Positions 13,801-25,500 of a stretch of 64,000 nucleotides of DNA are shown here, piece after piece. Position 1 is the first letter of the stretch. Every line of letters begins with the position of its first letter. The position numbers and the translations under genes were made by a program. Origin of the DNA: Pteria penguin (Eukaryota > Mollusca > Bivalvia > Pterioida > Pteriidae); assembly GCA_035048485.1 (NCBI GenBank), contig CM068589.1:1353001-1417000 (forward strand), read 5' to 3'. The notes beneath the pieces were generated by a model, which made no database searches, had not been told where the DNA came from, and worked only from the letters and a program-made list of their open reading frames with translations.

Positions 13801-15439
13801 TGCGGTTTAGGAAAATTTCTTACGTAAGCCTCCAAATTAAGAAGTGAGCATTGTTGACTATTTTGTAACCTTTTATATATTTATATATAATATGATATAT
13901 GATGTATGTTTGATTTCTAATACAATTTATACTTTATTATATTTGAGTATGCGCATACAAAATTTAATGACAAAATTCATGCTGTTGTATGTATATGTAG
14001 TTGTGTATGTGTATGTGTATATATATGTATATGTATGTATATGTATACGTATATGTATATATATATATATATGTATGTATGTATGTATGTGTATATGTAT
14101 GTATGTGTGCATTCTGATTCCATCTCTCAATTTACCTTCTCTTAGACTTGACCATGTATATTATTATATTTACGTTGATTACCTATATTGCATGTATCTG
14201 TCTATAAGCTGTACAGCTTATGATTAATAAACAATACAACAGACAAAATTTCCTTCCTCTAAATTTGCCAGTCTCCTTATCCTCTCTCTTCTCAATACAA
14301 CACCCGCCTTTGTTTCCTTCCTTTTATCCTGTATGCCCCATTGTCTTTTCATGCATAAACAAATTTTGTGTACCAACGCTTTTCCCCCTTTAGCATGTAT
14401 TTTATTCGGAACTGTAAAATATTCGGAACTAGGAAAACGACTGTACTTCCTCTCCATCCCTCTGGTTTAAACGGTACCAAGATAGACCATTTCCAGATTG
14501 ATACACAAGAATCAGTCCTTTCAAGGTAGGATTCTGAGTATAAATGATATAAAAGTGAACTTATATTTTTTCCATTGTTGGATCCACCCATGAAGAAAAA
14601 TCTTAAACTTTCAAAATCTACACTGTCTTTTCCCGCACTTGAAAGTCCTCGACAGATGTCATTTAACAGCATGTCAACCCCATACCGTGATACGTTAAAA
14701 GTGTTTACTCGGGAGATAATCTGGTCATGATATGACCAGTGAATGTCCAGTCAGTGTCCACTGTCCTGTATAGTGAAACACACGGTGTATAAAGTCACAT
14801 TCCTGTACTTACAAATTGTAGATTATGAATTCGTAAAGGAATTTAAAAGATAAAATGAAAAAGTCAAGTAGAGTAGCGACAAGTAACTCCAAGTCTAGAG
14901 GTGGAGCGGCTGTCTATAATGACTTGTTGATGTAAAGATATTTTGTTGAAATCAATTCAGCGTCTCTCTGGCACGGGATAGATATAAGTAAGTCCGAAGA
15001 AAGGTAAGAAATCTTGTAACATATTTACCTGTGTGGTACTATTTACCGTAAATACATACAGCGACATAAAAAAGAAAAAAGTTTAAAAAGTTACTAAATA
15101 AACGAATCATTTAATAATTATATTGATTGATATATTGAGATTAACTCACAAACCCCTAGATATTTTGGTGTAGATGCTGACATGTTTACCTGTAAAAATC
15201 TAATTAGTATTTCTCATATGTCGACAATTTGACGAATGTTTAGAATTACCTTCTGTATGTATCTAAGAAAAGATTCTCGAAATTTGTTGGCAAACGTAAG
15301 CGTCTCCTGTTCGGCTTACCACATCTGCCTTAAATACTCACAAAACCATACATTTAAACTTCAGTCCATTTACTCTCTACATTTGGAAATGTAAATATGC
15401 TTTTGAATGGAATTTGACGTAATGTTTGGTCTGACGGTT

Positions 15440-15765
15440 CGTCTTATCAGCATGCTGTTTTGTTTGGACTGACAGTGCGTCTGGTCACTGTGGTGTTTTG
15501 TTTGGTCAGACCGTTCGTCTGGTCACTGTGCTGTTTTGTTTGGTCAGACCGTTCGTCTGGTCACTGTGCTGTTTTGTTTGGTCAGACCGTTCGTCTGGTC
15601 ACTGTGCTGTTTTATTTGGTCAGAACATTCGTCTGGTCACTGTGCTGTTTTATTTGGTTTGACCGTTCGTCTGGTCACTGTGCTGTTTTGTTTGGTTTGA
15701 CCGTTCGTCTGGTCACTGTGCTGTTTTATTTGGTTTGACCGTTCGTCTTATCACTGAGCTGTTTT
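15440..15765. repeat. 38-bp tandem repeat, about 8 copies
   Basis: Unit built on TTTGGTCAGACCGTTCGTCT followed by GGTCACTGTGCTG. The anchor CTGGTCACTG recurs 38 bases apart (15481, 15519 and on). A 38-base period without stops leaves an open frame of 92 codons, which is not a gene. Confidence 0.92.
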
Positions 15766-15779
15766 GCTTGAACTGTCGA

Positions 15780-17700
15780 GTCTCTTAGGGACATAATAAA
15801 AACAACACTGTTATATTCATACTAACTTTTATTGTTTTATCAATCTTGTCGCTTTGTAGTAGTATGGCATTCTACTTCAGACCTCTACTTCGTGTTTCTT
15901 TATACCACACCCCTTCCTCGCCGCCCACTCTTTCAACTTGATGGAATACCATTTCTGTGAACGCTATCAACATAAAAGATTTTGTTGACCACGTCTCCCC
16001 TACATTGGCGACCTTCTAGACGGTCTTCCCTGCCCTCCCGACCTCTCCACACACGAACGACTGATAAAACAAAAATTATCTCCCCATCACAGAAAACCGT
16101 TATCGGTTTCGTGTTTACATTCGGATAAAGACTATTTCCGATAGAGGGGGCTTTGTCATGTGAGTTAAGAGGTCCCCCCTGCGTTTGATAAGATATCATT
16201 TTAAGTGTTTATAAACAATTATTTATACTATATGAGGAATGAGGAAAAACGTTGCAAGTATGCTTTGCTAATTTTGTTTAAGCCCAGTGAGGTTGTGTTT
16301 GGAAGTTGACGCCATCCGAGTGACGCCAACTTGACGACGATTTCTTAGTGGTAGGTTTATATAAATCTCTCGTGTCATTTTATTTCATTTTTTTCTCGAA
16401 GTAGTTTGGTCTTAAACTTTGAAATACTTCTATTTTATATGTTTCATTTGAGTAGTCACAACGGACGCTGTTAGCCGAATAGGCGATACTTACTTTCTAG
16501 GCCATGTATCACATAAGGACTCAAAAACGTGCCCCTGTGAGCGCTTAAGTGATACAGAACTATAAAACAAGTAACTTTCAACTCTCTATCCTCTCACATT
16601 TTACAGTGTCAATAATTGTTCCCACAGTAACATTAGTTTCCATTTTTGAAATTCTAGCAGTTTTTGATGTGAAGTAACGAAATGGTGACTACATGAAAAT
16701 ATCTCTATATATCATTGGTTGAATGAATCTGGGATTGTAAATGACAAGAGAATAGTATTGTTGGTATTGCCATTACGATCTTTTGTTGATGTTGTTTGCT
16801 TTGTATAATTTGAGATTTGTTGCGTGTTTTTGATAAACTATTGAAGCAGACAACTTGAAGGGAAGACAGATAACAAAAAGTGGAAAACTAAACAAGTAAA
16901 TGCATTCTTGAAATTGAAAATTTTATTTTCGAAATTAGTAATTACGTTTAATATATAATGTATTTGCGTGGAAAACCGATTAGGTGAATGCGTTTTCGAA
17001 ATCGATTTTTTCCTTGAAATTAGTAAATTTGATATAAAATGAATATATATAATTTGCAAGAAAGAAAATCAAAGCTTTCTGGAAAGTTAACCTCGGAGAA
17101 ATGTCTTAATATTTACAGTATTTTGTATAGAATACATAAGTAATCCTTGTTAATTGAATTAAATTAAGTGAGTATTTTGCCAGAATGCTTGGTATCGTGC
17201 GTTTATCGACCTCTTATAATCTCTCCTTATCCACGCCATATTTTTATCTATTATGTATCTATAAGTCGGAACATTGGCATTTTTTCCCCGAAATTACTCT
17301 TACGTTCACATCTGGAGTGTTGATTGACCTAAGCGTTTATATGACCCTGATGTTAGTTCTAAAACTCTAACTGTTTCGGTATCAATTTGCCACGCGGAAT
17401 CTACTGTGGAAAACATGCGCTTCAAAAACAGGAAAGAATAATGTCTGCATGTAGTTAATTTAGCGATTGTTTCCGGGATTTGTTATTCAATTTGTGTAAA
17501 AACAGACGCAGGAAAAGTGTAGCCACATTTGAGAGAGTTATACGAAACATACCAGTGTGTCAAGTATACGAAATGTTTCTACGTGTGCAAACACCGTTCA
17601 TAGTCGTAACGTAAACAGAAAAAGTTGTGAAAACATTTTTGTTTAAGATTTTCGTGTTTTAAAACATCCCTTACGTCTTGCTTTCTGTTTAGTATGGTAA
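15780..17700. other. Upstream region without a recognised gene
   Basis: AT-rich, with short ORFs only and no repeats of note. Confidence 0.4.
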
Positions 17701-17717
17701 CTTTTATCACATGTGAT

Positions 17718-18060
17718 TGTCTTGTCTTGTCCCTGTCTCTGCCTGTGGCATACTGTCTTGTCTTGTATTGCCCCTGTCTCTGCCCGTGGTATACTGTGTT
17801 GTCTTGCCCTTGTGTCTGCTCGTTGTATACTGTCTTGTCTTGCCCCTGTCTCTGCCCGTGGTATACTGTCTTGCCTTGCCCCTGTCTGCCCGTGGTATAC
17901 TGTCTTGTCCCTGTCTCTGCCCGTGGTATACTGCCTTGTCTTGCCTCTGTCTCTGCCCGTGGTATACTGTCTTGTCTTGCCCTTGTCTCTGCCCGTGGTA
18001 TACTGTCTTGTTTTGCCCCTATCTTTGGTATACTGTCTTAGCCCGTGGTATAACTGCCGT
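17718..18060. repeat. 36-bp tandem repeat, about 9 copies
   Basis: Unit built on GCCCGTGGTATACTGTCTTG followed by TCTTGCCCCTGTCTCT, with copies shortened by deletions. C/T rich on the + strand and stop-free in all three forward frames, hence three overlapping spurious ORFs. Confidence 0.92.
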
Positions 18061-18107
18061 CTGTGTGCTTATTGTCTGTCCGTCTTTCTATTAGTTATTT
18101 TCGCAGC

Positions 18108-18250
18108 AGTGTTTTTTTTTTTAATTTTTTCAAAGGTGCCTGTACCTTTTGATTTTGCATTTTTGTCCCATTTGCGTTATGCTAAAAGATAAATATTTGG
18201 GAAAAATTTAGAAAAAGTTTGGGAAAAATCAATGAAATTTCCAATGGGAT
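18108..18250 (+). mobile_element. Dispersed repeat, unclassified (copy 1)
   Basis: Shares the words TGCCTGTACCTTTT, AATATTT..GGGAAAA and AATCAATGAAA in the same order as 33540-33705. Both copies start with a T run. No terminal repeats are visible, so the class is unknown. Confidence 0.55.
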
Positions 18251-18434
18251 GGAAAACATTGCGCATGTAACATTTCTTTGGCATGTACAGTACACACTTT
18301 TCAAAAAAAAAAAATGATGATAATAATAATAACATAACTGAATAGATAAAATTCAAATAAATTAGTAAAATTTTAAAAGGGGATACGACAATATTGACTG
18401 TTATAATTTAGAAAGTCAGTACATTTTTTTTCTT

Positions 18435-18550
18435 CCGAATTCTGATACCCAACTGATGTTCGATAACATGTAGAGCATGGCGGGATATTTTTGTTCATAC
18501 TTCCGAAATCTCAACCGATCTTCGATAACATGCAATGCATGACGGGATAC
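18435..18550. repeat. About 60-bp direct duplication
   Basis: Two copies of a segment containing TTCGATAACATG and GCATG(A/G)CGGGATA, at about 18460-18490 and 18512-18550. Moderately diverged. Confidence 0.6.
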
Positions 18551-19043
18551 GTTATTTTAATACTTATCGCGGTTTCGCAATAGATGGCGCGCACAGCCAG
18601 TGATATCAGAGCGCGTTGTCACGCGTAAAAACGAGAAATCGTGAGATAACGTATAATTAAACAATACTGACGACTTATGTCAGAAAGAGATCAACAGTCT
18701 GTTGCAATAAAAACACAATGGCACTCGCGGTATGTTCTGGTGAGCAGGGTTCATTTGTTTGGAAACATCTTTGGTGTCATGTTGTAGATTGCAGATTTAT
18801 AACTTTATAACAGGTTCTCAATGTAAAAAAATGTCACTTTATAAAGTCTTTAGGGGAATTTCTTTTTTATAAAATGAAATGTTTCTTTCATGTCAGTTAA
18901 GAAAAGATTATGTGCAATGTTTTCCCACTTAGCAAAAAAAAAAAAAAAAAAAAAAACCCAATGTATAAACAATGTTTCGAAAAAATACTAGATATTTTGA
19001 ATTAACATATTGTATTAGCAATTTAGCAGACTCATCAACTTTG

Positions 19044-19155
<112 letters not shown>

Positions 19156-19428
19156 ATCGATATGTCTGGGCCCGGGACATATCGAAATTATTTTGTTAAG
19201 GGGCATGAAATATTAATAAACATTAAAAAATAATTAAAAAAAAAAGAAAAAAAGATTAAGAAAAGATCCTCAGCGGCAGAGTGGGTACAAATTAGATATA
19301 TAAATAAAAAGATCCTAACTTTGGAGCGCTCTGTGCCAAGTGAGCCACGGTGCTTTACTTCAGATATTTAGGTCGTATTGTCCATATTCTGACTGTCTAC
19401 ATAATGTCGTCTCCTTGCTATTTTTCAG

Positions 19429-19579
19429 AGGTTCCTATGGGTTTGAGTGCAGTGTGCCACGCCTTTCAATGAGAGGGGGTCACGTGATAGGCCCTGTATT
19501 ATGAATCAGGCCGTCATGTCATGGAGGCTACTGGAAGGACTCATCTGGCTGTGTATGGTGCTTGTAACATCCTGTTCAG
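19429..19579 (+). CDS. ihog: Coding exon 1: 5' UTR end, start codon and signal peptide
   Basis: Coding part is 19501-19579 (79 nt, ends phase 1); donor CAG|GTAAGA at 19580. The translation begins MNQAVMSWRLLEG and continues with the hydrophobic run LIWLCMVLVTS, a typical signal peptide with cleavage expected near residues 24-27. ATG 19501 is the first ATG in frame after an in-frame TGA at 19444-19446. A second in-frame ATG at 19516 would also keep the hydrophobic core. A polypyrimidine tract and AG at 19427-19428 look like an acceptor, so 19429-19500 is probably 5' UTR spliced from an upstream non-coding exon; that boundary is inferred. A (TA)n run lies about 280 bases upstream. Confidence 0.85.
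19437..19504 (+). promoter_or_regulatory. Two overlapping uORFs ending on the main start codon
   Basis: uORF1 runs from ATG 19437 to TGA 19470-19472 (11 codons, MGLSAVCHAFQ). uORF2 runs from ATG 19469 to TGA 19502-19504 (11 codons, MRGGHVIGPVL). uORF1's stop overlaps uORF2's start (ATGA), and uORF2's stop overlaps the main ATG at 19501 in the same way. If the mature 5' UTR includes this stretch, ribosomes must leak past or reinitiate to make the receptor. Whether the UTR contains it depends on the inferred acceptor at 19428. Confidence 0.5.
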
Positions 19580-22500
19580 GTAAGACTCATGCTTTTGTCA
19601 ACTCCCTTCTCCCCTGTACCCTGATGTTTTGTCTGACCGTCCATTTGGCTGTGTATATGGTGCTTATGAGATCCTGTTCAGTTAAGACACAGGTTTTTGT
19701 TACTCCCGCCTTACCTTGATTCTTTTTGTCTGTCATTTGTCCGTCCTATCTGTCTGTCCGTCCGTCTGATTTTTGGTCGGAATTGCGTAGCAATTCCAGA
19801 CCCTAGTCGTTACAGTATGCTGTGGTGAACGCGTGGAACGCAGAAAATACCTCCTCGTGTATAAATAGTGCGTCGATATTTAGAAAAAGCATGATTAGAT
19901 TTACTTTTAGTACTTATAGTTCATATTGTACGAGTCAATACAAGTTAAGTTTGATCAGATGAAAAAATAGATGTGCCGTTATTCCATCGATTTAGACGAG
20001 TTATATTCATGCGCTGGAGGACATGTAGTCTTTCCGAATAAGTCCCGAAAAAGTACGATTGACATTATTGTGTAGCTGTGCCGTAACTTAAGAAGTACAC
20101 TACTAGTCCGTACTAGTATCCGTTGTATTATGATTAATGAAACTTGAGAATATCGCTTCTTTTTATAGCAGTGGAATTCAAAGTACTCTACAATCTTCTC
20201 GTCACAACGATAAACAAACGTCTTGGTAGTTGTTGATGTGTAATGCTAGTAAAAATAGTCAGTTATTTATAGATCTACATGTGTAGACGTGGTTTCCCCC
20301 AAATGTACATGTACAGCGGGAGACTGTCCAGATTGCTAATTTCACACTACTGTCAAGATCAAAAGTGATAAGAGAGAATGAGATAACTATATAGTACGAG
20401 ACGGAGACGTACAGGGGTGTACAAGGCGGAGCCGTTGTTTATATGAAAACGAGCACCTGCGCGCATACCGTTTTTTTGTCAATACTGATCCTAAACATTA
20501 CACGCTTAGTGTGTGATCTCTTGGTGGATCACGACTTTATTACCCTTGATGTACTTGACCATGCAATTCCGACCTTGAGGACTTTCAAGTCCTTTCATTT
20601 TTTATTTGTCCTATGACACATCCGTGTTAGTTATCGTCACATGCAGTCCGTGGAACACTCAGGATATGACTGGTGAATTGCGTTGTGTACATGTGTATCG
20701 AATAACACCTATTGTAATACTGTGATCTAGCACGATATTCATCCACCATACAAATAGGACTTTGGGTCTTCGCTTTTTTTACTTAAATATTGTTATCAAA
20801 GTGTTATTGTAACATGAAGCTAGCTAGCTGTTCATAAAGAAACTCTCTGAATTACCAGGAAATTCGTGAGGTCTTGGAATATATTGAAACTAAAGTACTT
20901 AGGATCTTGCTGATTCATGGCGTTGTTGTTAAAATTATGATCCTCACGGCGTGCCATAAATTCAGAACTATCCTCTGCACTGCCATATAAAGCACACATA
21001 TCATACAACACTGTTTCAATTCACTTGAGATAACCGACTATAGGAGATGGGGGGTTGAGATACGCGCGGTGATTTATGGGTAAATTCCGGCTGTACCCAT
21101 AATGCCAAGCCCCGCGTAAAACATCGAGGCTAATTTAGATGGATGTGAGATTAGGATATTGACAAGGGCGCCTTTATCTGGGGCCATGCGGTTTTATTCC
21201 TATAATCAGACATTTAGTAATTGGAAATAGATTTTGTTTGATGTGCCATGTAAGGTTGGCAGTAATGACACTGATGTAGGTTACACTGGGTTTCATTTTC
21301 ATATAGAGGACGCATCTATGACGTCATACAATTGATTGGTCAGTGTTTAATGCCTATTTACAGTCATTTCACATACACGATGGCGGCACCAGACTGACGC
21401 ATTGCGTAATAGATTTTGGCCTGTCAAACCAGTCCGAAGATTGGAGAGCTCTCTTGCACGATCACGTCTATTCTTCTTTCTTTCTATCTTTATTCACGCT
21501 TCCCATGACGTAATAAAAGAAAGACTTATTTGAACGACAAGGCTTCTTGTGTATATGTACGGATTTGAGATAAACGACGGCGTCTGCTTAAGGTTACATA
21601 GCGTGGGACACATGAAAGGGAATACGTCGTATGGAACGCCTAATTGTTGACGTTTGTGTTAATATATCTGGTATGGGACGCCTAGCTAATGACGCACTGG
21701 ATGATACAACTTGTATGGGATGCCTATTCAATATTGTGTACACATGGGTTACGATATCTGGTATTACAAAGCCATGCTGTGGACGCTTGGGTTGATGGTC
21801 TATTAAGGAACTCGTAGTTGTGGACGGTCGGTTTCTTACATCCGGTCTGGAACGCCATGTTGTGAACGCTTGGGCTTGTTATATCCGGTCTGGGACGTCA
21901 TGCTGTGGGCGCTTGGGTTTGTTATATCTGGTCTGGGACGCCATATTGTGGACGCTTGGATTTGTTATATCCGGTGTGGGACGCCATATTGTTGAAGCTT
22001 GGGTGGGTATATCTGGTATGGGACGCCTAATTATATACGCTTGGATAGGTATATTTGGAATGAGACGCAATGTTGTAGATGTTATGATAGATACAACTGG
22101 TAAGAGACGCCATATTGTCAAGGCTTGGGTTGACGCATCGGGTATGGGACGTCATGTTGTCGAGGCTTGGGTTGATACATCCAGTATGGGAAGCCATGTT
22201 GTCGAGGCTTGGGTTGATACACTAGGCATGGGACGCCATGTTGTCGAGGCTTGGGTTGATACATCGGATATGGGACGCCATGTTGTCGAGGCCTGGGTTG
22301 ATACATCGGATATGGGAAGCCATGTTGTCGAGGCTTGGGTTGATACATCGGGTATGGGACGCCTTGTTGTCGTGGCTTGGGTTGTTACATCCAGTATGGG
22401 AAGCCATATTGTCGAGGCCTGGGTTGATACATCCAGTATGGGAAGCCATGTTGTAGAGGTTTGGGTTGATACATCGGGTATGGGACACCATGTTTTGCAG

Positions 22501-25500
22501 GTTTTGATTGACTCGTCTTGGATGGGACGCCTTGTTGTCGAATCTTAGGTTGATGCATCTGGTATGGGACTACTATTTCTCGAGGTTTCGGTCGATGCAT
22601 CTGGTATAGGACGCCATGTTATGCACACTTGAGTTGGAATTTCTGGCATGGGACACTTAGTTGAAGACGATCAATGAAGAATGTCCCGACAACTCGGACA
22701 CCTGTACTGAAGCTAACATTTGTTTATAAATGCCTCGTCGGGGTGCATCGTGTAGGACGAGTGGTTTTTAACACCTTTATGTAGGAAGCTAGGACGCGGA
22801 CACAATCTTTATAGACGTTCGTTTAACATCTTTTAAACGTTGTATAGTGTTGTCTAGAATTCAGATCTTTATTTTACACTATGCCGTGGAAACACGATTG
22901 GCGAGGTTGACAGGAGATGGAAACACAGATACTGGTTAATTTATGAGATTTTTATTCTGTTTTCGCCTCTATACGTGTAGTATATACACTCGATCAAATC
23001 CAGGAGGTTCAACGAGGGTGAAGTAGTCGATAGAGATACATGTATTAAAATCTCGTAAAAGTTTACTTACATATATATACATATGTATTGGAAAAGATAA
23101 CAGATGAAAGAGAAAGAGATGTGTAAAATCAGGAAGAAGGGAAGGGAATGGGGTGAACAAATTCGGGAAGGGAGGTTGTATACTTTAGTAGAATGAAAAC
23201 GAAGGTGAAAGGAGGGTAGGAATCTAGAAAATGCAGAGATCGAGGAAGGAAAGAGAGGAAACGGAAGGTGTTAAACGAATACAAAGATAGTGGGGGAAGG
23301 GATGGGAGAAAGAAGGCATACCGAAAGTAAAAAGGGAAGGCGGTGGATGAGGAATGAAAAATTAAATTACAGAAGGATGGATGGGGAGCCGGGTGTAAGG
23401 TGGAGGAGAATAGGGAAATTAAAATCAAAGACTAGAGAGGCTGTACCAGTATATTAAGAAAATGAGTCACTATGAAATGAAATGAAAATATTAAACTATT
23501 TGGGAAGTAAAAGGCCATAATAAGGAAACTGGGTGTTTTGTCTTGAATGGTGTATCAACATTTCCTTAGCTAGGGAATCGAACATGGAGCGCTCGCACGT
23601 GTAACCAAGAACTTGACCCTTAGCACTGTCGATCCCATTTCTGATATTAAATGCAGGGTTGAATAACGTTTTTGTCGACGACAGGACACAAGATATGAAG
23701 TGGACACAGATCGCATTGTTAGGGAGAACTGTCAACATGTTATTGTATGGCCTGGGTTTCACATCGAAGTGTATCTATGATAGCTCCATGGTGACTTCTG
23801 CCTCATAACTGAGCCAGTGACTCCTCTTTTTTCTTCTACAAATATCCAACACCAGTGTGAACCACGAAAATACAAGACACATCCTCCAGTCACATTTATC
23901 TCCCCTTTTCGTTTAGATGCCCTGATTAATTTTCTCGTTTAAAATGCAAAATAGAGACCGAAGTGATCCACTACCTACGCCGCCCTACCTAATGTATCAC
24001 CGAGTAAAATTGACGATTTTCATTCATTCTTTTTAATGCAATAAAAGAATGTCAATACCTGATCACAAACGGGAGATAACCCCTTTTGTAGCTATTGATA
24101 TCTATCACACATGAAAGGGGGGCTTCTATAGGTGCTGTGTAACTTATTTGCATTATTTTGAAATCGGAACACATCACTCTTCTCTAGGACAAGGATATCT
24201 CTTAACATGAAACAATAGAGGTATTAAAGCGTTGCCTTGTCGAAGACCCCTGCACTTTAACATTTGCTTCTTTGAATAAGAGGGGTCCATTAACTGTTGA
24301 TTTACAGCTCTGAAAAAGTTCTTCAGTGGAGGCGGTTCGTTTTCCTTTTACTGAATGTGGAATGAGTTTTTTATTTACATATTTTAATGCCTTTGTTGTT
24401 TTGTCGTATACCTTGGTGTTTGAAGCGTCGACAATGGCTGAGAGATGTTTCAGATTTTTAGTTGAGGTTTTAGATATAAATATCAAAAGGAAGCGTTCTC
24501 ATAATGTGTAAATTTTAACAAAGTGGGATAATGCGAAATGAGAAAGATGTCAATAGCACGTGTGAAATGCATTTATTGTGTGGTTAGATTTACTTTGTTG
24601 GAAGGCATTGGTACCTGTTTTGCATTTGTTTGTTCGTAGGCCTGCATGACATTGCCGGATGCAGGGATGTTCGGACAAGTGTATAGGTCGGATTATCACA
24701 ATCGACTTTCCGTATTACTTTAACCTTTCCTATCAGGTACAAGACGTAGGCGGATCTAGAAGTTTTGAAAAGGAGGATATGTTGCAGCCTCCCATGACTA
24801 ATGTTTTGCACCATTCAGTCCGGAAAGGGGGTGCAGCCCTAAAATGGTCGAAAAATGACTTTTTTGGGGAAAACTTTTCCGACCAATTGAGGAGGGGGGG
24901 GGGGCGTTGCACCCCCTGCAACCTTCTCGCCCCTCTTAATCCGCCAATGCATGTATAGGGAAAGGGGTGTTAGCAGTCCAGGGCTCTCGGTCTCCGAGTC
25001 AATGTAGATGTAGATGTAGATGTAGACCTCTGGCATCTCATATCTATCAAGTCAAAATTCTGGGTCGTCGGTGGTAGGGACAGACTTGGTGTAGTGGTTC
25101 AGCACTTGACTAACGGTACTGACGATCCGGGTTCCATTCCCGGGTTGCGCCACTCCGTTCAAGAAGATAGTTACCTCCTGCTTCCATGTCACGATATGGT
25201 TGAAAAAAGCGACACGAAATCTCAATCAATCAACGTACATGTATCAGACCTCGATGGTAGCATAGAGCTCGAAACATTTGAATTGTAAAGATGATGGATA
25301 AATCCAAAGCACCAGTCCAAAACTCATAAAACCAGAGGACATACAAAATCAGTGAAAATGAAAAACAAATGGAAAATAACAGAATATGTCTACTTGAAGA
25401 GCATATGTGAACCCCTGTGATGGAGTGAGATCAGGTGCCCGGGGATGCATGTAGATCCCATTGTATACAGGGGCGGACTCAGAAATGTTGAAGTTAGAGG

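Larger units (their letters stand above)
9500..15440. other. Upstream region without a recognised gene
   Basis: Contains a short array at 10291-10442 (TTTTCGGTTGGAGAGTG three times, 47 and 53 apart), a (GA) run at 10850-10888, poly-C at 13501-13515 with AAC-rich sequence after it, and TATG-rich simple sequence at 13985-14110. No ORF has family resemblance. A good donor match (GAAAG|GTAAGAA) near 15003 could end a 5' UTR exon, but this is untested. Confidence 0.45.

Noticed and set aside
14224..14672. Minus-strand ORFs of 77 and 107 codons
   Set aside because: Overlap in different frames, no family resemblance and no supporting splice pattern.
17694..18192. Three overlapping ORFs of 115-159 codons
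   Set aside because: Product of the 36-bp C/T-rich array; the same repeat peptide appears in all frames.
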